In this document: positions 37,869 to 50,125 of the stretch, piece after piece
How positions within the stretch are numbered: the stretch's first letter is position 1
Layout of the letters: the number at the start of each line of letters is the position of its first letter
DNA from: Bradyrhizobium sp. CCGB01
Lineage (GTDB): Bacteria > Pseudomonadota > Alphaproteobacteria > Rhizobiales > Xanthobacteraceae
Direction: 5' to 3'
Assembly: GCF_024199795.1 (NCBI RefSeq)
Contig: NZ_JANADK010000001.1
Location: 1,798,001-1,862,000 of the forward strand
DNA: 64,000 bases
Made by a program: the position numbers and the translations under genes
Notes under the pieces: generated by a model
Told to the model about the DNA's origin: nothing
Database searches by the model: none
Seen by the model: only the letters and a program-made list of their open reading frames with translations

Positions 37869-38310
37869 AAGAAAGGTGGCCGTGGTGACCGGCGCCGGCA
37901 CTGGTAAGGCATGCGTCCTCCTTATCGCGCGCGAGGGCGGCAAGGTCTGGGATCAGACCATGGCGACCAATCTGCGCGGCACCCTGCTCTGCTGCCGCCA
38001 CCGCCATCCCACGGATGATCGCCCGCGGCGGTGGCGCGATCGTCAACATGTCGTCGTGCCAGGGGCTCAGGGGGTGACATCGGGCAGACGTCCTACGGCC
38101 GCGTCGAAGGCGGCGATGAACTTGCTGGCGGCCTCGCTCGCCAGCCAGTACGGTCACGCGCAGATCCGCTGCAAGGCGGTTGAGCCGGATCTCATCATGA
38201 CCTGGCGTTTCCTCACCAAGCTGGACGGGTGCATGCAATGGCATCTGCGCCGGCACCAGCTTCTGCCTCGCCTCGGCCGCGCCGAAGCGGCTGCGGCGCC
38301 GCACTGCTGA
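37855..38310 (+). pseudogene. SDR of the gibberellin operon, deleted and frameshifted
   Basis: In the intact pathway this short-chain dehydrogenase oxidises GA12-aldehyde to GA12. Here ATG 37855 (AGGAGGA 4-5 bases upstream) starts well (MRWFERKVAVVTGAGTG), but the nucleotide-binding GxxxGxG is incomplete (GAGTGKAC), and the text jumps from LIAREGGKV to WDQTMATNLRGTLLCC, losing about 80 residues. Between CCRH and KAAMNLLAASLASQYG the frame is shifted and restored, spoiling the catalytic Ser and Tyr regions (VNMSSCQG and SYAASK are only visible in other frames). After KLDG the C-terminus is missing and the frame ends at the TGA overlapping the CYP117 ATG. Non-functional. Confidence 0.85.
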
Positions 38311-39653
38311 TGCACATGCTGCTCAACCCGCTGGACCGCCGACACCGGCTGCGCTACGACATCCCGGTGGTGCCCGGCGCTTTCCCCCTGGTCGGGCATC
38401 TTCCCGCGATTGTCTGCGACCTGCCGCGCCTGCTAAGGCGCGCCGAACGGACGCTGGGCAGCCACTTCTGGCTGGATTTCGGCCCTGCCGGACACCTGAT
38501 GACCTGCGTGGATCCGGATGCGTTCGCACTGCTCCGGCAGAAGGAAGTGTCCTCGGCGCTGATCGAAGAGATCGCGCCCGAATTGTTCGGCGGAACGTTG
38601 GTTGTCCAGGACAGCGGCGCTCATCGGCAGGCGCGCGATCCAATCAAGGCGGCGTTACTGCCTAAGGGGTTGACCCAGGCCGGCATCGGCGAGCTGTTCG
38701 CGCCCGTCATCTGGGCGCGGGTGCAGGCGTGGCGTGACCGCGGCAAGGTAACCATCCTGCGCGAAACCGGCGACCTGATGCTCAAGCTCATCTTCGGCCT
38801 GGTGGGAATCCCCGCGCAGGACCTGCCTGAGTGGCATCGCAACTACCAGCAACTACTGCAGTTGATCGTGGCGCCCCCGGTCGACCTGCCCGGACTGCCC
38901 TTGCGGCGTGGCCGCGTCGCCCGCGACTGGATCGACGCGCAGTTGCGCCAGTTCGTCCGCGACGCACGGGCGCATGCCGCGCGCACCGGCTTGATCAACG
39001 ACATGGTGAGCGCCTTCGATCGCAGCGACGATGCGCTCTCCGATGACGTACTGGTCGCCAATATCCGCTTGCTGCTGCTTGGCGGCCACGACACCGCCGC
39101 CTCGACGATGGCCTGGATGGTGATCGAGCTGGCGCGGCAGCCTGAGCTATGGGACGCCCTGGTCGAGGAGGCGCAACGTTTGGGCGCGGTGCCGACCCGG
39201 CACGCGGACCTGGCGCAGTTTCCGGTCGCCGAGGCGCTGTTCCGCGAGACCTTGCGCGTGCATCCGGCGACCACGCTCCTGCCGCGTCGCGCGCTACAGG
39301 AATTGCAAGTTGGCCAACGGCGCATTCCCGCGGGCACCGATATGTGCATCCCGCTGCTGCATTTCTCCACCTCCGCGCTGCTGCACGAGGCTCCCGATCA
39401 GTTTCGCCTGGCACGGTGGATGCAACGCACGGAGCCGATCCGACCGGTGGACATGCTGCAGTTCGGTGCCGGTCCGCACGTCTGCATCGGCTACCACCTG
39501 GTATGGCTGGAACTGGTGCAGTTCTGCATCGCCTTGGCGCTGACCATGCACAAGGCCGGGGTACGGCCGCGGTTGCTGAACGGCGTTGAAAAAGGCCGGC
39601 GCTATTACCCGATCGCACATCCGTCCATGAAAGTTCGCATCGGCTTCTCATGA
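38310..39653 (+). CDS. Cytochrome P450 CYP117 (ent-kaurene oxidase)
   Basis: Oxidises ent-kaurene in three steps to ent-kaurenoic acid. 447 residues from ATG 38310 (MHMLLNPLDRRHRLRYDIPV), which overlaps the TGA of the broken SDR gene. Landmarks: LLLLGGHDTAASTMAWM (I-helix), FRETLRVHPAT (ExxR) and FGAGPHVCIGYHLVWLELV with the haem ligand at C392. The frame is open to 38229, but the upstream codons belong to the SDR remnant. With no separate ribosome binding site, translation may rely on coupling to the broken SDR frame. Intact. Confidence 0.93.
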   Translation: MHMLLNPLDRRHRLRYDIPVVPGAFPLVGHLPAIVCDLPRLLRRAERTLGSHFWLDFGPAGHLMTCVDPDAFALLRQKEVSSALIEEIAPELFGGTLVVQDSGAHRQARDPIKAALLPKGLTQAGIGELFAPVIWARVQAWRDRGKVTILRETGDLMLKLIFGLVGIPAQDLPEWHRNYQQLLQLIVAPPVDLPGLPLRRGRVARDWIDAQLRQFVRDARAHAARTGLINDMVSAFDRSDDALSDDVLVANIRLLLLGGHDTAASTMAWMVIELARQPELWDALVEEAQRLGAVPTRHADLAQFPVAEALFRETLRVHPATTLLPRRALQELQVGQRRIPAGTDMCIPLLHFSTSALLHEAPDQFRLARWMQRTEPIRPVDMLQFGAGPHVCIGYHLVWLELVQFCIALALTMHKAGVRPRLLNGVEKGRRYYPIAHPSMKVRIGFS

Positions 39654-39772
39654 GCTGGCATCGCATCACATGTCCCGTGTCGCGAGGCAGGCCTTGCTGT
39701 ACCCGATGCGACGCCTGCAACATTTCGGCAACTTGCCACTCGCCGTGGCCGTTTCCTGTCAGGCACTAGGAT

Positions 39773-40780
39773 ATGAAGAAGATGCAGACCGGTTCCTCAC
39801 TATACGACGACCGGACTGACATTTCCGCGCTCGGCGGATTGGGCGCGCAGGCGCGCGGCACATCTGGCAGGCTGCTGCCGGAGATCTGGATGCAGGAGGG
39901 CGCAAAGTGGGTCGAACAGGCGCTGGCTCGTCTTCTCTGCGCCGAAGACGACGGTGAGACCGAGCTGTTGGCGGCGATGCGCTACGCCACCTTGCATGGC
40001 GGGAAGCGCACCCGCGCCTTGCTTTGTCTGGCTGCCGGTGCACTGGCCGACACTCCGGCGCACATGCTCGACGACGTTGGCGCCGCCATCGAGATGATGC
40101 ACGCCTGTACCCTGGTTCACGACGACCTGCCCGCGATGGACGACGACGTGCTTCGCCGCGGGTTTCCGACCGTGCACGTCAAGTTCGGCGAAGCGACTGC
40201 GATCTTGGTCGGCGATGCGCTGCAGGCGCACGCCTTCCTGACCCTGGCGAACCTGGATGCGCCGGGCGACAAGCGTATCGCGCTCGTGCGCGAACTGGCA
40301 CAGGCGGTGTCCGCCAAGGGCGCTGCAGGGGGACAGGCCATGGATCTGTCGCTGGTTGGAAAGCACGTCGACTTGGACAGGATTTTGGCCATGCACCGGA
40401 TGAAGAGCGGCGCGCTAGTGTGCGCGTCCGTTCGCATGGGCGCGCTATGCGCCATCGCGGAAGATGCCGCAAACGCTGCGCTGTACTGTGCTCTCGATCG
40501 CTACAGCGCCTGTTTCGGCCTGGCATTGCAGGTGATCGACGACATTCTCGATGCGACCGCGGATACCGCGACGCTGGGCAAGACCCCCGGCAAGGACGCG
40601 GCGGCGCAGAAGCCGACCTGCGCGTCGATCATGGGGCTGCAGGCAGCGCGCCAGTTCGCGCTCGATCTGTTGCGCGACGCCGGGGAGGCCATCGCCCCGC
40701 TGGGGCCGCGTGCGGAACGGTTGGCGCAGATCCTGCAGCGGGCCAACACGTATCTGTTCAAGCACGCGCCATGCGCCTGA
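39773..40780 (+). CDS. Geranylgeranyl diphosphate synthase of the gibberellin operon
   Basis: Trans-prenyltransferase that builds C20 GGPP from IPP and allylic diphosphates. 335 residues from ATG 39773. First Asp-rich motif DDLPAMDDDVLRRG begins at D117; the second, VIDDILDATADT, at D256; HGGKRTRALLCLAAGAL carries the IPP-binding residues. No Asp-rich irregularity. It stands 119 bases after CYP117 and about 277 before the next start, the two largest gaps in the operon. Intact. Confidence 0.92.
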   Translation: MKKMQTGSSLYDDRTDISALGGLGAQARGTSGRLLPEIWMQEGAKWVEQALARLLCAEDDGETELLAAMRYATLHGGKRTRALLCLAAGALADTPAHMLDDVGAAIEMMHACTLVHDDLPAMDDDVLRRGFPTVHVKFGEATAILVGDALQAHAFLTLANLDAPGDKRIALVRELAQAVSAKGAAGGQAMDLSLVGKHVDLDRILAMHRMKSGALVCASVRMGALCAIAEDAANAALYCALDRYSACFGLALQVIDDILDATADTATLGKTPGKDAAAQKPTCASIMGLQAARQFALDLLRDAGEAIAPLGPRAERLAQILQRANTYLFKHAPCA

Positions 40781-41057
40781 GCGAGCCCGTCCGCATGGAG
40801 TCGCCCCTGTGCCGCTGCTATCGGCGGACGGCAGCGGTGCATGCTGCACTGTGTTCGAGTCCGCGGCTGCAATCGCAGCGGTTGCCCAGCACGGATGCGC
40901 ACAAGCGGCCTATGCGGCAGACCGGCGCCAGCATCGAGGCGCGTCGCCGCGCCGGAGCAGGGCGGCCGTCCGGCGCTGCCCATCCGGCGGGCGGCGACGT
41001 GCGCGGCGTTTGCCCGATCCTGGTTCTCGTCAAGTGTCTGCAGAAGGAACATCTCGC

Positions 41058-43507
<2,450 letters not shown>

Positions 43508-43572
43508 ACGCGCGGGAGCCGGCGGCGTACGCGCGCTGCCGTCGGTCCGATCCGACGCAATGCCGTCGCCCG

Positions 43573-43955
43573 ATGGGACGGATGGAGCGAGCATCAGCGA
43601 CACCGCCTGAGCCGCGCAATCTGGACCTCGTGCTAGATCGGCGAACGGCGCCGGCCACGTTCGCCGCCGGCTGAGTACATCCGGTTCGAACACTGCGCAT
43701 TGCCCGAGTTGGACCTGACGCCTCGCTGCTGGGCAAGACTATGCGGGCGCCGCTGCTGATCAGCTCCATTGACCGGCGGCATGCCACGCGCCGAGGCCAT
43801 CAACCGGCGTCTGAGTGAGGCAGCGCTCGCCTTGGGCATCGCCATGTGCGTCGGTTCGTAGCGCAATCCCGCAACTCCCAGGGGCGGACGCGCCGCTGCG
43901 CCGCCTGGCCTCAGACATTCTCTTGTTGGCCAATATCGGCGCCGCCTCGGCGCGG
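43573..43955 (+). pseudogene. idi: Type 2 isopentenyl diphosphate isomerase, frameshifted remnant
   Basis: Type 2 IDI is an FMN enzyme interconverting IPP and DMAPP. From ATG 43573: MGRMERASATPPEPRNLDLV, LDRRTAPAT, then in other frames [46 protein letters not shown] and ASDILLLANIGA. These are consecutive parts of the N-terminal third of the protein; the rest is gone. Some rhizobial gibberellin operons carry an idi gene after kaurene synthase, so this is a decayed operon member. Confidence 0.75.
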
Positions 43956-44240
43956 CCGACCGTGTCTGCGATGTCGTCGGCGACCTTGGTAAGCATGCCC
44001 GAGCAGTTCCCCAACTTCGCCCATCGGGCGGGTCAGCACCACCTGTCAGGGCACCGCACGTGCCCGCCGCCACAAAGACAAATGGGAGCCGGTCTTGTAA
44101 TGGTGATAGCGGTCGATCGGGACGTGCGTCACGTGTCCGGCGATCAGCCCATGACTGGAGCCGACTGCCTCCACGAGCGCCTCGATCATGCGCGCGATCA
44201 ACTCAGGTGCCCGCGCAGCCTGCAGGCTTAGGTGTTTCTA
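43956..44240. other. Decayed DNA after the gibberellin operon
   Basis: A reverse-strand reading (44231 down to about 44060) with IARMIEALVEAVGSSHG and THVPIDRYHHY faintly resembles a 4-oxalocrotonate tautomerase-type small protein, but it is broken and no start is visible. Confidence 0.25.
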
Positions 44241-44282
44241 TTCGCCGTCAGGGCCTGTGAGACAAGTTGAAGGGTTTTTCGG
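44241..44282. repeat. About 40-bp repeat (second copy at 48292-48332)
   Basis: Both copies begin CGCCGTCAGGGCCTGTGAGA and continue with CAAGTTGAAGGGTTTTTCGG here, CAAATTAAATGGTTTTGCGG there. Each lies next to an IS fragment boundary (IS66 here, IS3 there), suggesting the end of a lost element. Confidence 0.55.
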
Positions 44283-44390
44283 GGGGAGGATTTCTGATTC
44301 ATCGTAGCGTAAGCGGCAAAGAGACTCCGCTGACGGAGTGGGGATCGATCGGGTATCGGCTGCTGAGCTTGTGAGCCGATGTGAGCTTCT

Positions 44391-44830
44391 ATGTCTGCGC
44401 CTAGTTCTGGAACTCAAACCTTCCATATGATCAAAGCGGTCGCCGGCCGTCTTGAGGGAGGGCCGCGGCAGCTTCGCCGACGCTCGTCGGGCGAGTTCAA
44501 AGCGCAAGTCGTGACAGAGGCGCTGGAGCCTGGCACGAGCGTCTCGGCGATCGCCCGCCGATCGGCATTCACCCGTCGCATCTGTTTGCCTGGCGCCGTG
44601 ATGCTCGGGCCGAGCGGCATTATCGCTTGCGGCACTCGCGTTGCGAGGGTGTGGTGGGGGCTTGGCAGGCGCAGTGATCGAGATTGCCACTGGCGAGGTC
44701 GTCGTGCGTGCCGGCGTGGACTTCGACGAGGCGCACTTGCAGCGGGTGATCCGGGCGGTGCGTTCGGTATGATCCCCTCGGGTGTGAAGGTGTTCCTCGC
44801 CAGCCATCCAGTCGACTTCCGGCAACTGTC
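44391..44830 (+). mobile_element. IS66-family tnpA and start of tnpB, frameshifted and truncated
   Basis: TnpA reads RRRSSGEFKAQVVTEALEPG and TSVSAIARRS, then in another frame VIEIATGEVVVRAGVDFDEA and HLQRVIRAVRSV. TnpB starts near 44769 (MIPSGVKVFLASHPVDFR) and is cut off at once by an IS256 fragment. Confidence 0.85.
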
Positions 44831-44839
44831 CCGAATTTT

Positions 44840-45302
44840 TCGCACTTTGATCAGGCGACGGCTCCGGCTTCAGAGAGTTGTGGTTGATAGAGCGGTCGCA
44901 TGTTCATGTAGCATTTGGTCGGCCACGCCGTTCCGGCAATGTGCCGCAGCCGGGCCGCCGCCAAGTTACGACAGAATCGACCATCGGGGAAGGCGCCGAC
45001 GATACGGGTTCGTCGCCGGATCTCCTTCATGATGCGCTCGAGCGAATTGTTCGTTCGAATCTTCCACCAATGAATGTCCGGAACGACGTAGTAAGTGAGC
45101 GTCTCGTGAACCGCCTGCTCGACGAGATCAGCAGCTTTGGCCATACCGCTTTGCCCGCAGATCCGCGATGACGGTCCTGGCTTTCTCGTCGGCCGCGGCG
45201 CTGGGCATGAATGGCCTTGAGCATGTGGCTCACCTCGCGGATCCGGGTCGACGGCACGTGGGTAAGCGGCAAGCTGAGGCCATTCACGCGGCGTAGTTCC
45301 AC
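44840..45302 (-). mobile_element. IS256-family transposase C-terminal fragment
   Basis: Reverse frame with VEQAVHETLTYYVVPDIHWW, KIRTNNSLERIMKEIRRRTR and GAFPDGRFCRNLAAARLRHI, the conserved C-terminal end. A frameshift near 45150 separates it from REVSHMLKAIHAQRRG further upstream. It differs from the IS256 copies at 26.3 and 33.0 kb. Confidence 0.88.
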
Positions 45303-45530
45303 GGCTTAAGCGCGTCGATTTGGCTGCTTGGCCAGCCGTTCGCGATACGCTGCAGCGTGAGGGTAAGCCAGGCGAACGGATCGACGTTGTTCATCTTCGC
45401 TGTCTGCAGCAGCGTCGCGATGGTCGCCTAGGTTCGCCCGCTGCCGTCACGGCCCGCGAAGAGACTGTTCTTTCTCGTACTTGTTTGTGGCCTGATGGCG
45501 CGTTCGACGATGCTGGAGTCCCAATGCGTC
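45303..45530 (-). mobile_element. IS66-family tnpC C-terminal fragment
   Basis: The reverse strand reads DSSIVERAIRPQ, NSLFAGRDGSGR, then after an in-frame stop ATIATLLQTAKMNNVDPFAW and TLTLQRIANGWPSSQ: the end of an IS66 TnpC. Opposite orientation to the next fragment. Confidence 0.8.
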
Positions 45531-45552
45531 CAATCTGTGATTCACTGCGTTG

Positions 45553-46445
45553 CATGAATGCGACTGCGACGCTTTCCGGATGACGTTGCCGCCCTGAAAG
45601 AGGCGCTGGCAGCTGAGCGCGCGAAAGGTTTGGAAATTGCCGCCGAGCTTGCGGTCGCCCGCGCGAAAGCATAAGACGAGGCGCTGACCGCGCAGCAGAA
45701 GCTGCAGATCGCCAAGCTGAAGCATCTTGCCGCGCGAAGGAGTGGTGATCAATCCGCCGACGGCTTGCGAGTGCTGTGGCAGCAATCGTCTTCACAAGCT
45801 CGGCGAGGGCGTGACACGTACGCTGGAAGTGGTGCGGCGCCAGTAGAAGGTGATCGAGACGGTCCGGGAAAAGTTCTCCTGCCGCGACTGTGAGAAGATC
45901 AGCCAGGCGCCGGCACCGTTCCATGCGGTCGCTCGGGGATGGGCTGGCCCGAGCCGCCGGCAAGAAGGAGATCCCGCTCTCGCCGATCGCGATCGAGGTC
46001 GTAAGGCGGACTGATGCGCTGTTCGAGATCGAGCGCTCTATCAATGGAAGGAGACCCCAGGAGCGTCTTCAGGTGCGGCAGACGCTGAGCTGGCCTCTGG
46101 TCTAGGACCTTCAGGTCTACGTGCGCGAACAGCTCGCCAAACTGTCTTGCGGTCACGACCTGGCCAAGGCGTTCAACTACATCGCTGAAGCGATGGGCGA
46201 GTTTCACGCTGTTCCTAGAAGATGAACGCGTGTGTCTCTCCAGCAATGCCGCCGAACGGGGCTTGCGAGGCATCGCTCTTGGACGGAAGTCCTGGCTATT
46301 CTGCGGATCTGACCGCGGAGGGCGGCGCGCCGCAGCTATGTACAGCCTCATCGTCACGGCGAAAATGAATGGCATCGACCCGCAGGCGTGGCTTACGGAT
46401 ATCCTTGCCCGGATCGCAGCGAAGATGAAGCAGAAAGCCGGACCG
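45553..46445 (+). mobile_element. IS66-family tnpC pseudogene
   Basis: Forward: DVAALKEALAAERAKGLEIA (N-terminal coil), then GDRDGPGKVLLPRL-type frameshifted zinc-finger region, and near the end LSSNAAERGLRGIALGRKSW followed by LFCGSDRGGRRAAAMYSLIV and MNGIDPQAWLTDILARIAA. Several frameshifts and in-frame stops. Confidence 0.82.
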
Positions 46446-46795
46446 GGCAAAGTGCCGGCAGGACAAGTACTAAAGGACATTCGCCGCGCAGACCCGCCGG
46501 CAATATTCGGCGGAAGAGAAGATCCGCATCGTGCTGGAAGGACTGCGGGCGAGGAGAATATCTCCGAGCTCTGTCGCCGAGAAGGCATCCCTGCCTCGAT
46601 GTATTATGGCTGGTCCAAAGAGCTCCTCGAAGCTGGCAAGCGCCGCCTGGCGGGCGATACCGCGCGTGCAGCAACCTCCGGTGAGGTCTGCGTCGTGAGA
46701 CGGCCCCGTTGAAGGAAGTCGTGGCCGACCTCACCCTGGAGAACCGGCTGCTCAAAGGACGTATGGCCCGCCCCGTCTGCAAGGGGATCTGAGAT
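46446..46795 (+). mobile_element. IS3-family orfA, frameshifted
   Basis: RRQYSAEEKIRIVLEGLRAE in one frame and then ISELCRREGIPASMYYGWSK plus LLEAGKRRLAGDTARAATSG in another; the end KEVVADLTLENRLLK is again shifted. OrfA of an IS3-type element whose 5' flank recurs at 19.1 and 50.0 kb. Confidence 0.82.
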
Positions 46796-46939
46796 TGACA
46801 GCTAACCAGTCTACTTCAACGTATCCGGCCCCGAAGCGCAGCCTCCGGCCATGATGGAGATACGCGCGCCCCGGTCCTCATAAAGCGTCCGGCGTCGAGC
46901 CGCGGTCTTTTTGACCAGGCTTCCGAAGCGCCGTTCGAC

Positions 46940-48035
46940 TGTTAGAGCATCTCGTCGTCACCCTCTCGCAAACATCCGTGGCAGCCAGGCGCCCGGCCGG
47001 GTCCCAAGCCTTCTACGCCGCCGTGGTCCTGGTGACCGCAAATCGCTCTCCGCTTCGCAGCACAGCCCAGGCGATCCTGGCAAGCTTGTTTGCGACAACG
47101 GCGACATTGTGATGAGCGCGTTCCATGAGCACTTTCGCCCACCGTCCAGCGGCGTGTCACGCTCTGCCACATGGGGCAACGCCGCGCGCGCTCCATTGAT
47201 CAGCTGCTTGCGGAGATGTGTATTGCCGCGCTTGCTGATTCCGAGCAGCTTCGGTTTGCCTCCGGTGGTGAACTGACGTGGAACCACGCCAAGCCAGGCC
47301 GAGAGATCGCGGCTCCGATCAAAGGACTCCGCCCGTCCAATCGCGGCGACGAGCGCCGTTGCCACGATCGTGCCGATGCCGGGGATTGTGGTCGGCCGGC
47401 GTGTGTCTTCGTTCTCGTTCGCCCAGCGGACAAATTCCGCATCAAAAGCTGCGATCCGACGGTCAAGCCTGACCCATTGGGTGCGCGCGTCGGCGACCAA
47501 CGCGATCATCCGCGGGCTCAATCCCGCGCCGCCCTGTTCGTCCATCAGCACGCCCAGGAATTGTTCATGCTTCCGTTTGCCCTGCGGCGCGACCAGGCCG
47601 CTTTCAAGCCGGATCGCGCGCAGCTGGTTGATAGCGCCGTCCGCTCACCGATCAGTCGGTCCCTGGATCGGTGAAGCGTCTGCATGTCGAGTTGGTCTTG
47701 GCTCTTCAGTCCCACAAAGTGCATCGTCGGCCGCGTCGCAGCCTCCGCGATCCCCTCAGATCGCGATCATCGTTCTTCTGCGCCTTGACGTACGGGCGGA
47801 CATATTCGGGCGACGTCAGCCGAACCTCATGACCATGGGCGGCGAACAACCTGCCCAGATGATGAGCCCCGCAGCACGCCTCCATCCCGACGACGCACGG
47901 AGGATGCTTCGCCACAAGAGCTATCAGCGTCTCGCGCCTAAGCTTACGCCGCATCACGACCGCGCCAGACGCGTCGAGCCCGACGATGCTGCAGACATTC
48001 TTGCCAAGATCGACACCAAGCACTGCAATATCCAT
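46940..48035 (-). mobile_element. IS110-family transposase, frameshifted
   Basis: Starts at ATG 48035 with MDIAVLGVDLGKNVCSIVGL (the DEDD-type N-terminal Asp site) and EACCGAHHLGRLFAAHGHEV. A frameshift near 47715 is followed by LMDEQGGAGLSPRMIALVAD, TTIPGIGTIVATALVAAIGR and FDRSRDLSAWLGVVPRQFTT with GGKPKLLGISKRGN, the transposase_20 region with its Ser site. A second frameshift near 47130 displaces the end (MERAHHNVAVVANKLARIAW). Confidence 0.88.
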
Positions 48036-48170
48036 TTCCGTTCCTCGTTCTGGACCGTCGGCGATCCTACGACGCCGGTGCAAGGGCGGCCATTCCATAA
48101 AGCATGAACGGGCCTTTTCGGGGAATGCCCTTGCATTCACCTATCGGGTAAGAGATGGGGAGGACGAGGC

Positions 48171-48300
48171 ATGAGATACCCTGCGTCCGAGAAGGCCGAG
48201 ATCATCCGGCTCGTCGAGCAATCCACCTGCCGGCCAAGCGCACGCTGGACGAGCGCGGCATCCCGCGAGCCACGTTTTATCGCTGGTTGGTCGCCGTCAG
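48171..48300 (+). mobile_element. IS3-family orfA N-terminal fragment
   Basis: MRYPASEKAEIIRLVEQS, then frameshifted RTLDERGIPRATFYRWL: start of an IS3-type OrfA. It ends at the 40-bp repeat at 48292. Confidence 0.7.
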
Positions 48301-48332
48301 GGCCTGTGAGACAAATTAAATGGTTTTGCGGA
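48292..48332. repeat. About 40-bp repeat (first copy at 44241-44282)
   Basis: See the copy at 44241; four to six mismatches between the two. Confidence 0.55.
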
Positions 48333-49226
48333 GGGGCCCACGATGCGTCTCGAACAGTACACTACCGCCTCTTGCTCTTCGGGTGTCCGTCGCAGCGTAC
48401 CGGAGGACAGCCGATACTCGTTTCGATCAAGTCTCGGCGCTCCATATTCACCTGATAGTCACTAAACTAATCCGCCAATGAGGGGGAGGCGGGCAATGGG
48501 AAACGGCACTTTTGCATGGGGATGCCTGCCCATAGTTTGCGCCCGCGCCACCCTTCCCCTTCTTTTTGTCAAGTTCTGTATACGCTAGATATTGCCAAGG
48601 GCGGGCTTTTTCACCATCACCTCGTGACCACCGCCGAGGTGCACCGGAAACGTACGAACGGAAACATTTTCGCCTGCTACGGTTCGTGGATCGGTGAAGG
48701 CGCCATCACCAGATGGGTTTCGTGTTGGCACGTGTTTTGAATAAGAGAGCCTAGGAGAGTAGCTCAGTAACAGACGAGGTGGTGCCTCATAAGATCATTG
48801 CCTAATCTGGACCTCGACGCGCCACGCCTGCTATCCGGCACGCTCACGCTGAGAAGTGCACGTCATCGCGCGATGTTCGCATCATGCGTGCCGTGACTTT
48901 TCTCACCTGCAACTCAAGAACGACGTTTGCGTCGTTCTTTCGAGGGCGGTTGCAGGCCGCCAAACGGCGTTCGACGTCAAAAGAAAGTCGAACCTCTGCT
49001 GAAGATGAGCCGGCTCGGATGAGGCTTCCAGGCCCGGAGGCACAGAAACGCGAAGCTCCAGATCCAAACCACCGTGGTGCCTTCGAGGTAGAAGGAGAGC
49101 CCGGACTAGATACCAAAGCATTCACGAAACCTCAGGGCGCTTCCATTATTGCTTTCGTTGAGAGGCATTTGTCCTATGCTCTACCTTTGCAATTCTAACG
49201 CTCAAACAGAGACTCAAAAACGAATC
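48333..49226. other. Unassigned DNA upstream of the GNAT gene
   Basis: Short frames only. A forward frame over 48884-49198 (with CNSRTTFASFFRGRLQAAKR) is open for 104 residues but is rich in Arg/Ser and has no recognised family. The acetyltransferase promoter should be near its right end. Confidence 0.35.
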
Positions 49227-49814
49227 ATGATAGCGGAATCGGGGATCAAATCTGCGAATGGAAATATTCGGGCAAACACTGTTTGGACGATTGTGCTCGG
49301 GTTTGCCGCCGACCCGTTGATGCGATGGAGTTGGCCCGACCCGCGGCAATATCTTAGGACCATGCCTCAGTTCATTAATGCCTGTGGCGGAAGAGCGTTC
49401 GAGCATGGCACAGCATACGTCACCGGAGGGATTCGCGCCGCGGCCCTGTGGCTGCCTCCTGACGTGCAGCAAGACGAGCAGGCGCTGGACGCAATCATGG
49501 CGCGGTCCCTACATCCGGAGATCACTGAGGATATGACACAGCTACGGCAGGGAATGGCGGAACATCATCCTACCGGGCCACATTGGTATCTGCCTCTTAT
49601 TGCGGTCGATCCGACCTGGATCGGACGAGGGCTTGGCACATTGCTGATGAAATACGCTCTTCAACGATGTGACGAGGAGGGCATCGCTGCTTATTTAGAA
49701 AGCTCGAATCCGGCGAGCATTCCCTTTTACGAGCGTCATGGTTTCAAAGTCGTTGGTGAGATACAACACGGTTCTTCGCCGCCGCTCATGCCAATGTTGC
49801 GAGCGGCTTATTGA
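49227..49814 (+). CDS. GNAT-family N-acetyltransferase
   Basis: Transfers acetyl from acetyl-CoA to an amine of unknown identity. 195 residues from ATG 49227 (MIAESGIKSANGNIRANTVW); the frame is open upstream to 49149. The fold is clear: VLGFAADPLMRWSWPDP, then WYLPLIAVDPTWIGRGLGTL with the Q/RxxGxG-type acetyl-CoA loop (WIGRGLGTLLM), and a C-terminal EGIAAYLESSNPASIPFYER with HGFKVVGE. Intact, in a region of dead genes, so possibly recently acquired or still selected. Confidence 0.85.
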   Translation: MIAESGIKSANGNIRANTVWTIVLGFAADPLMRWSWPDPRQYLRTMPQFINACGGRAFEHGTAYVTGGIRAAALWLPPDVQQDEQALDAIMARSLHPEITEDMTQLRQGMAEHHPTGPHWYLPLIAVDPTWIGRGLGTLLMKYALQRCDEEGIAAYLESSNPASIPFYERHGFKVVGEIQHGSSPPLMPMLRAAY

Positions 49815-49911
49815 GCAGATTCGGGGTTCTTGGCACGCTCCTGCTCAATTTTGTTGGTGAGGGCGGCCTAATGATCAGGTTTCCGGAGCGTTCCTCGCTC
49901 CAGTGTGTGTC

Positions 49912-50105
49912 AATGCGGATCTTTTCCGCCGAATAATGCCGGCGGGTCGCCGTCGAATATCCTACAGAAATTGTTCTGCCGGCGCTTTGCCCGGTCCGGA
50001 TCTCTGTTTCATCTTCGCTCCTGGAGGCTACGATTAACCAGAAATCCTCCCTCCGCTGAATACCTCAATTTGTCTCGCAGGCGCTGACGGCGAACAAATA
50101 CCAGA
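49912..50105 (-). repeat. Relic of an IS3-type element 5' region (copy 3 of 3)
   Basis: Read on the reverse strand it has GACCGGGCAAAGCGCCGGCA and further on CGGCGGAAAAGATCCGCAT, as in the forward copy at 46400-46530. Confidence 0.6.
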
Positions 50106-50125
50106 ATTGGTCATCAATTGACATC

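Noticed and set aside
40551..41057. N-terminal extension of the ent-CPP synthase
   Set aside because: Overlaps the GGPP synthase gene in another frame, and a good ribosome binding site precedes GTG 41058.
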